From: Escherichia fergusonii ATCC 35469
GTDB taxonomy: Bacteria > Pseudomonadota > Gammaproteobacteria > Enterobacterales > Enterobacteriaceae
DNA: 64,000 nt
Direction of reading: 5' to 3'
Assembly (NCBI RefSeq): GCF_000026225.1
Contig: NC_011740.1
Coordinates: 1,054,001 to 1,118,000, forward strand
Position 1 is the first letter of the stretch. Every line of letters begins with the position of its first letter. The notes beneath the pieces are model-generated. The model was not told the origin of the DNA, did no database searches, and saw only the letters and a program-made list of their open reading frames with translations. Below, piece after piece: positions 45,112 to 54,531 of this stretch. A program made the translations under genes and the position numbers.

Positions 45112-45143
45112 CGACACTCCGCTTAATTATGAGAGGAGTGTCG
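45112..45143 (+). terminator. Inverted repeat after kdsB (possible terminator)
   Basis: A 9-bp perfect stem CGACACTCC/GGAGTGTCG (45112-45120, 45135-45143) has a 14-base loop. It sits 9 bp past kdsB, but there is no U run after it, so it may act with Rho or as a 3' end stabiliser. Confidence 0.5.
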
Positions 45144-45254
45144 AACCCTTACGAATTTCCTTAATTTATCCTTTCGATAATTGATCTCATTCATGTGACA
45201 TATTTCTTTCTGGCGCTCATTATAAAAGCAGTAGCTTTTATGAGGGTTATCTGA

Positions 45255-46148
45255 ATGGAACAGCTGCGTGCCGAATTAAGCCATTTACTAGGCGAAAGAT
45301 TGAGTCGTATAGAGTGTGTGAATGAAAAAGCAGACACAACTCTGTGGTCATTGTATGACAGTCAGGGAAACCCGGTGCCGTTAATGGCGCGAAGCTTTTC
45401 GACAACCGGCGTCGCACGCCAACTTGCCTGGAAGACTACCATGTTGGCTCGCGGCGGCACTGTTCGTATGCCAACTATCTATGGCGTGATGACTCACGAA
45501 GACCATCCAGGGCCGGATGTTCTGTTACTGGAGCGCCTGGAGGGCGTTTCAGTCGAAGCTCCCGCACGAACTCCAGAGCGTTGGCAACAATTAAAAGATC
45601 AGATTGTTGAAGGGTTACTGGCCTGGCATCGCCAGGATAGCCGTGGTTGCGTTGGTGCCGTGGATAATACTCAGGAAAATATCTGGCCCTCATGGTATCG
45701 CCAGCGAATTGACACGCTGTGGACTACCCTGGGGCAGTTCAGTAATACCGGGCTTACCATGCAGGATAAACGGATATTATTTCGGACACGTGAATGTTTA
45801 CCGGCATTATTCGAAGGCTTTAACGACAATTGTGTGCTGATTCATGGTAACTTCTGTTTACGCAGTATGCTAAAAGATTCCCGTAGCGATCAGCTTTTGG
45901 CGATGGTCGGCCCAGGATTAATGCTCTGGGCACCCCGAGAATATGAATTATTTCGTCTGATGGATAATCCAATGGCTGAAGATTTACTCTGGTGTTATTT
46001 GCAACACGCGCCAGTGGCGGAGTCGTTCATCTGGCGGCGTTGGTTGTATGTGTTATGGGATGAAGTTGCGCAACTGGTTAATACCGGACGATTTAGTCGG
46101 CGCAACTTCGATCTGGCATCAAAATCACTCTTGCCGTGGCTCGCCTGA
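45255..46148 (+). CDS. ycbJ: YcbJ, phosphotransferase-like protein
   Basis: 297 residues resembling the aminoglycoside phosphotransferase/kinase-like fold: an ATP-lobe with KTTMLARGGTVRMP, and VLIHGNFCLRSML in the place of the catalytic loop HGD. Aspartate is replaced by asparagine in HGN (about residue 199), so it may be a pseudokinase or use different chemistry. Function is unknown. GAGGG precedes the ATG. Its last 24 bp overlap the end of elyC on the other strand. Confidence 0.9.
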   Translation: MEQLRAELSHLLGERLSRIECVNEKADTTLWSLYDSQGNPVPLMARSFSTTGVARQLAWKTTMLARGGTVRMPTIYGVMTHEDHPGPDVLLLERLEGVSVEAPARTPERWQQLKDQIVEGLLAWHRQDSRGCVGAVDNTQENIWPSWYRQRIDTLWTTLGQFSNTGLTMQDKRILFRTRECLPALFEGFNDNCVLIHGNFCLRSMLKDSRSDQLLAMVGPGLMLWAPREYELFRLMDNPMAEDLLWCYLQHAPVAESFIWRRWLYVLWDEVAQLVNTGRFSRRNFDLASKSLLPWLA

Positions 46149-46904
46149 CGAACCTTTCAACCACTGCCAGATGCGGCCAAGCGTTTCATAGCCAACACGA
46201 TCGCTATGCATTAACCAGACTGGAGAAGGGATTGCTCGTTCCCACGGATTAAGCGGCGAGTCGATGGCCAACTGGTTCGCCGGGGCTGGCAGCGGATTTA
46301 ACCCTTCCTGCTGAAAAAAGATCATCGCGCGCGGCAGATGTGATGCGGAGGTTACCAGCAGGAAAGGGGCGTCACCAATCGCCTGTTTTACTGCCGCAGC
46401 TTCTTCTTCGGTATCTTTTGGCAAATCCAGGGTGATAATTTGCTCGCGAGGGACACCCAGCGATTGCGCAACTCTTGCACCTACTTCGGCTGTACTCACC
46501 GTATTGGTTTTTGCTACGCCTCCCGTGAAGATCAGTTTTGATCCCGGATTTTCGCGCCATAAGCGGATACCTTCATTCAGGCGTGGCAGACTGTTATTGA
46601 TTAAATTCGAGCTCGGTGCCCACTGTGGGTTCCAGGTATACCCACCTCCGAGCACCACGATATAGTCCACTTTTTGCGAATTATTCCATGTCGGATAGGT
46701 GCTTTCGATGGGACGCAGCAGGCGATCGGCTACCGGTTGCAAACTCAATAACAAGAGCGCCAGCCACCCAATGCTAATAAAAATCTTCCCGGTTTTTTGA
46801 AAACGGCTAAACCACAGCAGCGCCAGGCCAGCGCCAATAATCAACAACATCAGCGGAAGTGGCAGCAGCATACCGCCAATCACTTTTTTCAGTGTAAAAA
46901 GCAT
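46125..46904 (-). CDS. elyC: ElyC, envelope biogenesis factor (DUF218)
   Basis: 259 residues with two N-terminal membrane helices (about 8-33 and 42-58) and a periplasmic DUF218 domain (VDYIVVLGGGYTWNP, VTSASHLPRAMIFF). In E. coli loss of ElyC causes lysis at low temperature and disturbs undecaprenyl-phosphate use for peptidoglycan. It is convergent with ycbJ (24-bp overlap) and divergent from cmoM. Confidence 0.95.
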   Translation of the reverse strand: MLFTLKKVIGGMLLPLPLMLLIIGAGLALLWFSRFQKTGKIFISIGWLALLLLSLQPVADRLLRPIESTYPTWNNSQKVDYIVVLGGGYTWNPQWAPSSNLINNSLPRLNEGIRLWRENPGSKLIFTGGVAKTNTVSTAEVGARVAQSLGVPREQIITLDLPKDTEEEAAAVKQAIGDAPFLLVTSASHLPRAMIFFQQEGLNPLPAPANQLAIDSPLNPWERAIPSPVWLMHSDRVGYETLGRIWQWLKGSSGEPRQE

Positions 46905-47039
46905 CCTTTCTGGTTCCTTTTTTGACCATATAGCAAGGGATCGCCAGCGATATTACACCAGACGGGTTCATTCTCGCCGTGGCTGTGACAAAATAGCGTC
47001 TTTATCAGAAAACGTCTTAGCCAACCGGTGGAGAAAGCA

Positions 47040-47825
47040 ATGCAGGATCGCAATTTTGATGATATTGCGGAAAAGTTTTCCCGTAACATTTACGGCACCA
47101 CCAAAGGGCAGCTTCGACAGGCTATTCTGTGGCAGGACCTCGATCGCGTGCTGGCGGAAATGGGCTCGCAAAAACTGCGTGTGCTGGATGCTGGCGGTGG
47201 AGAAGGGCAGACCGCAATCAAAATGGCCGAGCTTGGGCATCAGGTTATTTTATGCGATCTTTCTGCGCAGATGATCGACCGCGCAAAACAGGCGGCAGAA
47301 GCAAAAGGTGTGAGCGACAACATGCAATTTATACATTGCGCCGCTCAGGATGTTGCTTCGCATTTGGAAACGCCCGTTGATCTGATATTGTTCCATGCGG
47401 TGCTCGAGTGGGTGGCCGATCCCCGCAGCGTATTGCAGACCCTGTGGTCAGTGTTGCGTCCAGGCGGTGTGTTGTCGTTAATGTTCTACAATGCGCACGG
47501 CTTGCTGATGCATAACATGGTCGCCGGGAATTTTGATTACGTGCAGGCGGGAATGCCGAAAAAGAAAAAACGGACGCTTTCGCCAGATTATCCACGCGAC
47601 CCGGCGCAGGTTTATCTGTGGCTGGAAGAAGCTGGTTGGCAAATTATGGGTAAGACAGGCGTTCGCGTGTTTCATGATTATCTGCGAGAGAAGCACCAGC
47701 AGCGCGACTGCTATGAAGCATTACTTGAATTAGAAACGCGTTATTGCCGTCAGGAACCGTATATTACCCTGGGGCGTTATATTCATGTCACCGCGCGCAA
47801 ACCGCAGAGCAAGGATAAAGTATGA
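47040..47825 (+). CDS. cmoM: CmoM (SmtA), tRNA 5-carboxymethoxyuridine methyltransferase
   Basis: The ATG at 47040 ([13 protein letters not shown]) is 7 bases after GGAG and gives 261 residues. The SAM-binding motif is VLDAGGGEG. It methylates cmo5U34 to mcmo5U in several tRNAs. It is the first gene of the cmoM-mukF-mukE-mukB operon (ATGA overlap with mukF), an old link with no obvious functional logic. Confidence 0.97.
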
Positions 47826-49144
47826 GTGAATTTTCCCAGACAGTCCCCGAACTGGTTGCCTGGGCCAGAAAAAATGACTTCTCCATCTCGCTGCCGGTAG
47901 ACCGACTCTCTTTTCTGCTGGCGGTTGCCACGCTGAACGGCGAGCGTCTGGATGGTGAGATGAGCGAAGGCGAGCTGGTGGATGCATTCCGCCATGTGAG
48001 TGATGCGTTTGAGCAAACCAGCGAAACCATCGGCGTGCGCGCCAACAACGCGATCAACGACATGGTTCGTCAACGTCTGCTGAACCGCTTTACCAGCGAG
48101 CAGGCTGAAGGGAACGCAATTTACCGTCTGACGCCGCTTGGCATCGGTATTACCGATTACTACATCCGTCAACGCGAGTTTTCTACGTTGCGCCTTTCTA
48201 TGCAGTTGTCGATTGTGGCGGGTGAGCTTAAACGCGCAGCAGATGCCGCCGAAGAGGGCGGTGATGAATTTCACTGGCACCGTAATGTCTATGCGCCACT
48301 GAAATATTCGGTAGCAGAAATTTTCGACAGCATCGACCTGACGCAACGTCTGATGGACGAACAGCAGCAGCAGGTGAAAGATGATATCGCCCAGTTGCTG
48401 AACAAAGACTGGCGGGCGGCGATTTCCAGCTGCGAATTGTTGCTTTCGGAAACTTCCGGAACGCTGCGTGAATTGCAGGATACGCTGGAAGCGGCAGGTG
48501 ATAAATTGCAGGCTAATCTGTTACGCATTCAGGATGCGACGATGACTCATGACGACCTGCATTTTGTCGATCGTCTGGTGTTCGATCTGCAGAGCAAACT
48601 CGACCGTATTATCAGTTGGGGCCAGCAATCCATCGACTTGTGGATTGGCTACGACCGCCACGTACACAAATTTATTCGTACTGCGATCGATATGGATAAA
48701 AACCGCGTCTTTGCTCAGCGGTTACGTCAGTCGGTTCAAACCTATTTTGATGAGCCGTGGGCGCTAACTTATGCCAATGCCGATCGTCTGCTGGATATGC
48801 GTGACGAAGAGATGGCACTGCGCGATGAAGAAGTGACTGGGGAACTTCCTGAGGATCTGGAGTACGAAGAGTTTAATGAGATCCGCGAACAGCTGGCGGC
48901 GATCATCGAAGAACAACTTGCCGTGTACAAAACCAGACAAGTGCCGCTGGATCTTGGTCTGGTGGTACGCGAATATCTGGCGCAGTATCCGCGTGCGCGT
49001 CACTTTGACGTTGCGCGTATTGTTATTGATCAGGCGGTACGCCTTGGCGTAGCGCAAGCAGATTTCACCGGACTGCCAGCGAAATGGCAGCCGATTAATG
49101 ATTACGGAGCCAAGGTACAGGCGCATGTCATCGACAAATATTGA
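47822..49144 (+). CDS. mukF: MukF, kleisin of the MukBEF condensin
   Basis: 440 residues: an N-terminal winged-helix dimerisation domain (about 1-115), a helical middle that contacts the MukB neck (about 120-290), an acidic linker (about 325-355, [23 protein letters not shown]) and a C-terminal winged helix that binds the MukB head. It bridges MukB heads and recruits MukE. Its end overlaps the mukE start by 20 bp. Confidence 0.98.
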
Positions 49145-49829
49145 ACAAGTGATGCCGGTTAAGCTGGCGCAGGCACTGGCGAATCCGTTATTTCCGGCGC
49201 TGGATAGCGCCTTACGTTCAGGCCGTCATATTGGCCTTGACGAACTGGATAATCATGCATTCCTGATGGATTTTCAGGAATATCTGGAAGAGTTTTACGC
49301 GCGTTATAACGTTGAGCTTATTCGCGCACCGGAGGGGTTCTTCTATTTACGCCCACGTTCCACCACGCTGATCCCACGTTCCGTCTTGTCAGAACTGGAT
49401 ATGATGGTCGGGAAAATCCTCTGTTATCTCTATCTCAGTCCGGAACGGCTGGCGAATGAGGGGATTTTCACCCAGCAGGAATTGTACGACGAACTGCTCA
49501 CCCTGGCCGATGAAGCAAAATTACTGAAACTGGTGAACAATCGTTCTACTGGTTCAGACGTTGACCGGCAGAAGTTGCAGGAAAAAGTACGCTCTTCGCT
49601 AAACCGTCTGCGTCGCTTAGGCATGGTGTGGTTTATGGGCCATGACAGCAGTAAGTTCCGCATTACCGAATCGGTGTTCCGCTTCGGAGCCGATGTGCGT
49701 GCTGGCGACGATCCCCGTGAAGCACAGCGTCGCCTGATTCGTGATGGCGAAGCAATGCCGATTGAAAATCATCTGCAACTCAACGATGAAACCCAAGAGA
49801 ATCAGCCAGATAGCGGAGAGGAAGAATAA
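49125..49829 (+). CDS. mukE: MukE, winged-helix (kite) subunit of MukBEF
   Basis: I start at the ATG at 49125 ([14 protein letters not shown]), giving 234 residues as in E. coli; the upstream in-frame start at 49098 would extend into mukF. Two winged-helix domains, acidic tail. MukE dimers bind the MukF linker and DNA. Stop and mukB start share one base (TAATG). Confidence 0.97.
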
Positions 49830-52800
49830 TGATTGAACGCGGTAAATTTCGCTCACTGACGCTGATTAACTGGAACGGTTTTTTTGCTCGCACCTTTGAC
49901 CTGGATGAGCTGGTCACGACGCTTTCCGGCGGTAACGGTGCGGGTAAATCCACCACGATGGCGGCGTTTGTGACGGCGCTCATTCCCGACCTGACCCTGC
50001 TGCATTTCCGTAACACCACGGAGGCCGGGGCCACCAGCGGTTCGCGCGATAAAGGTCTGCACGGTAAGCTGAAAGCGGGTGTCTGTTATTCGATGCTCGA
50101 CACCATTAACTCGCGCCACCAGCGCGTGGTGGTCGGTGTGCGTCTGCAACAGGTTGCCGGGCGCGATCGTAAAGTTGATATCAAACCATTTGCCATTCAG
50201 GGCTTGCCGATGTCGGTGCAGCCGACACAACTGGTGACCGAAACCCTGAATGAACGTCAGGCGCGCGTGCTCCCGCTTAACGAGCTGAAAGACAAGCTCG
50301 AGGCGATGGAAGGCGTGCAGTTTAAACAGTTCAACTCCATTACCGATTACCACTCGCTGATGTTCGATCTGGGCATCATCGCACGTCGTCTGCGCTCAGC
50401 GTCTGATCGTAGTAAATTCTATCGTCTGATTGAAGCTTCGCTGTATGGCGGGATCTCCAGCGCCATTACCCGTTCTCTGCGCGACTACCTGTTGCCAGAA
50501 AATAGCGGTGTGCGTAAAGCGTTCCAGGACATGGAAGCGGCGCTGCGTGAAAACCGTATGACGCTGGAAGCGATTCGTGTTACCCAGTCTGACCGTGACT
50601 TGTTCAAGCATCTGATCAGCGAAGCTACCAACTACGTGGCGGCGGACTACATGCGCCACGCCAACGAGCGCCGTGTTCACCTGGATAAAGCGCTGGAGTT
50701 TCGTCGTGAGCTTCACACTTCGCGTCAGCAACTGGCGGCTGAGCAGTACAAACACGTCGATATGGCGCGTGAACTGGCAGAGCACAACGGTGCCGAAGGC
50801 GATCTGGAAGCGGATTATCAGGCGGCCAGCGATCACCTGAACCTGGTGCAAACCGCACTGCGTCAGCAGGAAAAGATTGAACGCTACGAAGCGGATCTCG
50901 ATGAGTTGCAGGTCCGCCTGGAAGAGCAAAACGAAGTGGTGGCAGAAGCCATCGAGCGCCAGGAAGAGAACGAGGCTCGTGCGGAAGCTGCCGAGCTGGA
51001 AGTGGACGAGCTGAAAAGCCAGCTTGCTGACTACCAGCAGGCGCTGGACGTCCAGCAAACGCGCGCTATCCAGTACAACCAGGCGATTGCTGCGCTTAAT
51101 CGTGCCAAAGAACTGTGCCATCTGCCGGACTTAACCGCCGACAGCGCCGCCGAATGGCTGGAAACCTTCCAGGCGAAAGAACTGGAAGCGACTGAAAAAA
51201 TGCTCTCTCTTGAGCAGAAAATGAGCATGGCGCAAACCGCGCACAGCCAGTTTGAACAGGCTTATCAGCTGGTGGTGGCAATCAACGGCCCGCTGGCGCG
51301 TAACGAGGCGTGGGATGTCGCCCGCGAACTATTGCGCGAAGGGGTCGATCAGCGTCACCTGGCAGAGCAGGTTCAGCCGTTGCGGATGCGCTTAAGCGAA
51401 CTGGAACAGCGTCTGCGCGAGCAGCAAGAAGCTGAGCGTCTGTTGGCAGATTTCTGCAAACGTCAGGGCAAGAATTTTGATATCGACGAACTGGAAGCCC
51501 TGCATCAGGAGCTGGAAGCGCGCATTGCCTCTCTTTCCGACAGTGTTTCTAACGCCCGCGAAGAGCGTATGGCACTGCGTCAGGAGCAGGAACAGCTGCA
51601 GTCTCGCATTCAGAGTTTGATGCAGCGTGCGCCGGTTTGGCTGGCCGCGCAAAACAGTCTCAACCAGTTGAGCGAACAGTGCGGTGAAGCGTTCTCCTCC
51701 AGCCAGGACGTCACCGAATATCTGCAACAGTTGCTTGAGCGTGAGCGCGAAGCGATTGTTGAACGTGACGAAGTTGGCGCACGCAAAAACGCCGTCGATG
51801 AAGAGATCGAACGTTTAAGCCAGCCAGGTGGTTCTGAAGACCAGCGTCTGAATGCGCTGGCGGAGCGTTTTGGCGGCGTGCTGCTGTCAGAAATTTATGA
51901 CGATGTTAGCCTGGAAGATGCGCCGTACTTCTCGGCGCTGTATGGCCCGTCACGCCACGCCATCGTGGTGCCAGATCTGTCACAGGTAACCGAACACCTG
52001 GAAGGCTTGACCGATTGCCCGGAAGATCTCTATCTGATCGAAGGGGATCCGCAGTCATTCGATGACAGCGTGTTCAGCGTTGATGAGCTGGAAAAAGCGG
52101 TAGTGGTGAAAATCGCCGATCGTCAGTGGCGTTATTCACGTTTCCCGGAAGTGCCGCTGTTTGGACGCGCGGCGCGCGAAAGCCGTATCGAAAGCCTCCA
52201 TGCCGAGCGTGAAGTGCTTTCCGAACGCTTCGCCACGCTCTCCTTTGATGTACAGAAAACCCAGCGTCTGCATCAGGCGTTCAGCCGCTTTATCGGCAGC
52301 CATCTGGCGGTGGCGTTTGAGTCTGATCCGGAAGCAGAAATCCGTCAACTGAACAGCCGTCGCGTCGAACTGGAGCGGGCGTTGAGTAATCATGAAAATG
52401 ATAACCAGCAGCAGCGTATTCAGTTTGAGCAGGCGAAAGAGGGTGTTACGGCGCTGAACCGCATTCTGCCGCGTCTCAATTTGTTGGCTGATGACAGCCT
52501 GGCGGATCGCGTCGATGAAATCCGCGAACGTCTGGATGAAGCCCAGGAAGCCGCACGTTTTGTTCAGCAGTTTGGCAATCAACTGGCGAAACTGGAACCG
52601 ATCGTTTCGGTATTGCAGAGCGACCCGGAACAGTTCGAACAGTTAAAAGAAGATTACGCGTACTCTCAGCAGATGCAGCGCGATGCCCGTCAGCAGGCGT
52701 TTGCCCTGACGGAAGTGGTGCAGCGTCGTGCGCACTTTAGCTACTCTGACTCGGCAGAAATGCTTAGCGGTAACAGCGATCTCAACGAAAAACTGCGTGA

Positions 52801-54289
52801 ACGTCTGGAACAGGCGGAAGCGGAGCGTACCCGCGCTCGTGAAGCGTTGCGCGGACACGCCGCGCAGTTAAGTCAGTACAATCAGGTACTGGCTTCGCTG
52901 AAAAGTTCGTATGACACCAAAAAAGAGCTACTCAACGATCTGCAACGTGAATTGCAGGATATCGGCGTGCGTGCTGATAGCGGGGCAGAAGAGCGGGCGC
53001 GTATTCGCCGTGATGAGTTACATGCGCAGCTGAGCAATAACCGTTCACGTCGCAACCAACTGGAAAAAGCGCTTACCTTCTGCGAAGCGGAGATGGACAA
53101 CCTGACCCGCAAACTGCGCAAGCTGGAGCGTGATTACTTTGAGATGCGCGAGCAGGTAGTGACCGCGAAAGCGGGCTGGTGTGCAGTGATGCGCATGGTG
53201 AAAGATAACGGCGTTGAGCGCCGCTTACACCGTCGTGAGCTGGCTTATCTCTCCGCTGATGATTTGCGTTCCATGTCGGATAAGGCGTTGGGTGCGTTGC
53301 GTCTCGCGGTAGCGGATAACGAACATCTGCGCGACGTGCTGCGTTTGTCAGAAGATCCAAAACGTCCGGAGCGTAAAATTCAGTTCTTCGTGGCGGTTTA
53401 TCAGCATCTGCGTGAACGTATTCGTCAGGATATTATTCGTACCGATGATCCGGTTGAAGCTATCGAGCAGATGGAGATCGAACTTAGCCGTCTGACTGAA
53501 GAGTTAACGTCCCGCGAACAGAAACTGGCGATCAGTTCCCGCAGCGTGGCGAACATCATCCGTAAAACCATTCAGCGCGAGCAGAACCGTATCCGTATGC
53601 TCAACCAGGGCTTGCAGAACGTATCGTTCGGTCAGGTGAACAGCGTGCGCCTCAACGTGAACGTGCGTGAAACGCACGCCATGCTGCTGGATGTGCTCTC
53701 TGAACAGCACGAACAACATCAGGATCTGTTTAACAGCAACCGTCTGACCTTCTCGGAAGCGCTGGCGAAACTGTATCAGCGCCTTAATCCGCAGATTGAT
53801 ATGGGGCAGCGCACGCCGCAGACCATCGGTGAAGAACTGCTGGATTACCGCAACTATCTTGAAATGGAAGTTGAGGTTAACCGTGGTTCCGATGGCTGGT
53901 TGCGCGCGGAGTCTGGTGCATTGTCGACCGGTGAGGCTATTGGTACCGGTATGTCGATTCTGGTGATGGTGGTACAGAGTTGGGAAGATGAATCTCGCCG
54001 CTTGCGCGGTAAAGATATCTCGCCTTGCCGTCTGCTGTTCCTTGATGAAGCAGCGCGACTGGATGCCCGTTCCATTGCCACGCTGTTTGAATTGTGTGAG
54101 CGTTTGCAAATGCAGCTCATCATCGCAGCGCCGGAAAATATCAGCCCGGAAAAAGGCACCACCTATAAACTGGTGCGTAAAGTCTTCCAGAATACCGAAC
54201 ACGTTCACGTAGTCGGTCTGCGTGGTTTTACACCGCAACTCCCTGAAACGCTTCCAGGCACGGTGGATGCGCCTTCTGAAGCAAGCTAA
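49829..54289 (+). CDS. mukB: MukB, SMC-like condensin ATPase
   Basis: 1486 residues. N-terminal head with Walker A GGNGAGKST at 34-42; long coiled coils (about 290-660 and 800-1120) broken by the globular hinge (about 660-780); C-terminal head with LSTGEAIGTGMS signature and Walker B LLFLDEAARLD. It extrudes DNA loops, binds topoisomerase IV at the hinge and is displaced from ter by MatP. Very close to E. coli. Confidence 0.99.
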   Translation: MIERGKFRSLTLINWNGFFARTFDLDELVTTLSGGNGAGKSTTMAAFVTALIPDLTLLHFRNTTEAGATSGSRDKGLHGKLKAGVCYSMLDTINSRHQRVVVGVRLQQVAGRDRKVDIKPFAIQGLPMSVQPTQLVTETLNERQARVLPLNELKDKLEAMEGVQFKQFNSITDYHSLMFDLGIIARRLRSASDRSKFYRLIEASLYGGISSAITRSLRDYLLPENSGVRKAFQDMEAALRENRMTLEAIRVTQSDRDLFKHLISEATNYVAADYMRHANERRVHLDKALEFRRELHTSRQQLAAEQYKHVDMARELAEHNGAEGDLEADYQAASDHLNLVQTALRQQEKIERYEADLDELQVRLEEQNEVVAEAIERQEENEARAEAAELEVDELKSQLADYQQALDVQQTRAIQYNQAIAALNRAKELCHLPDLTADSAAEWLETFQAKELEATEKMLSLEQKMSMAQTAHSQFEQAYQLVVAINGPLARNEAWDVARELLREGVDQRHLAEQVQPLRMRLSELEQRLREQQEAERLLADFCKRQGKNFDIDELEALHQELEARIASLSDSVSNAREERMALRQEQEQLQSRIQSLMQRAPVWLAAQNSLNQLSEQCGEAFSSSQDVTEYLQQLLEREREAIVERDEVGARKNAVDEEIERLSQPGGSEDQRLNALAERFGGVLLSEIYDDVSLEDAPYFSALYGPSRHAIVVPDLSQVTEHLEGLTDCPEDLYLIEGDPQSFDDSVFSVDELEKAVVVKIADRQWRYSRFPEVPLFGRAARESRIESLHAEREVLSERFATLSFDVQKTQRLHQAFSRFIGSHLAVAFESDPEAEIRQLNSRRVELERALSNHENDNQQQRIQFEQAKEGVTALNRILPRLNLLADDSLADRVDEIRERLDEAQEAARFVQQFGNQLAKLEPIVSVLQSDPEQFEQLKEDYAYSQQMQRDARQQAFALTEVVQRRAHFSYSDSAEMLSGNSDLNEKLRERLEQAEAERTRAREALRGHAAQLSQYNQVLASLKSSYDTKKELLNDLQRELQDIGVRADSGAEERARIRRDELHAQLSNNRSRRNQLEKALTFCEAEMDNLTRKLRKLERDYFEMREQVVTAKAGWCAVMRMVKDNGVERRLHRRELAYLSADDLRSMSDKALGALRLAVADNEHLRDVLRLSEDPKRPERKIQFFVAVYQHLRERIRQDIIRTDDPVEAIEQMEIELSRLTEELTSREQKLAISSRSVANIIRKTIQREQNRIRMLNQGLQNVSFGQVNSVRLNVNVRETHAMLLDVLSEQHEQHQDLFNSNRLTFSEALAKLYQRLNPQIDMGQRTPQTIGEELLDYRNYLEMEVEVNRGSDGWLRAESGALSTGEAIGTGMSILVMVVQSWEDESRRLRGKDISPCRLLFLDEAARLDARSIATLFELCERLQMQLIIAAPENISPEKGTTYKLVRKVFQNTEHVHVVGLRGFTPQLPETLPGTVDAPSEAS

Positions 54290-54295
54290 ATCCCC

Positions 54296-54323
54296 AGGCG
54301 GCTGCAAAGCCGCCTTCTTCTTT
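54296..54323 (+). terminator. mukFEB operon terminator
   Basis: An 8-bp stem AGGCGGCT/AGCCGCCT with GCAA loop (54296-54303, 54308-54315) and a TCTTCTTTT tail lies 6 bp past mukB. Confidence 0.9.
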
Positions 54324-54531
54324 TCCGAAAAGTCTCATCAAATGATGCAATTTCCTTAAACTTCTTTACATTAGGTCGGGCAAAAACATTTCGGTGTTTA
54401 TATACTTATAAGAAGCCTGACGAGTGATTCAGGCTTACTCGTCATACTTCGTGTAGTACTGGCTTATGTGGATCGCCAACCGAACAAGCGATTCGGCTGT
54501 TTCTGAGTATGATTACAACAGGGGGCAAGGG

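Noticed and set aside
45112..45143. The inverted repeat after kdsB as an insertion-sequence end
   Set aside because: No transposase, no matching second copy and no target duplication were seen. It is better read as a transcript-end hairpin.
47028..47039. GTG at 47028 as cmoM start
   Set aside because: It overlaps the GGAG ribosome site that serves the ATG at 47040, the E. coli start.
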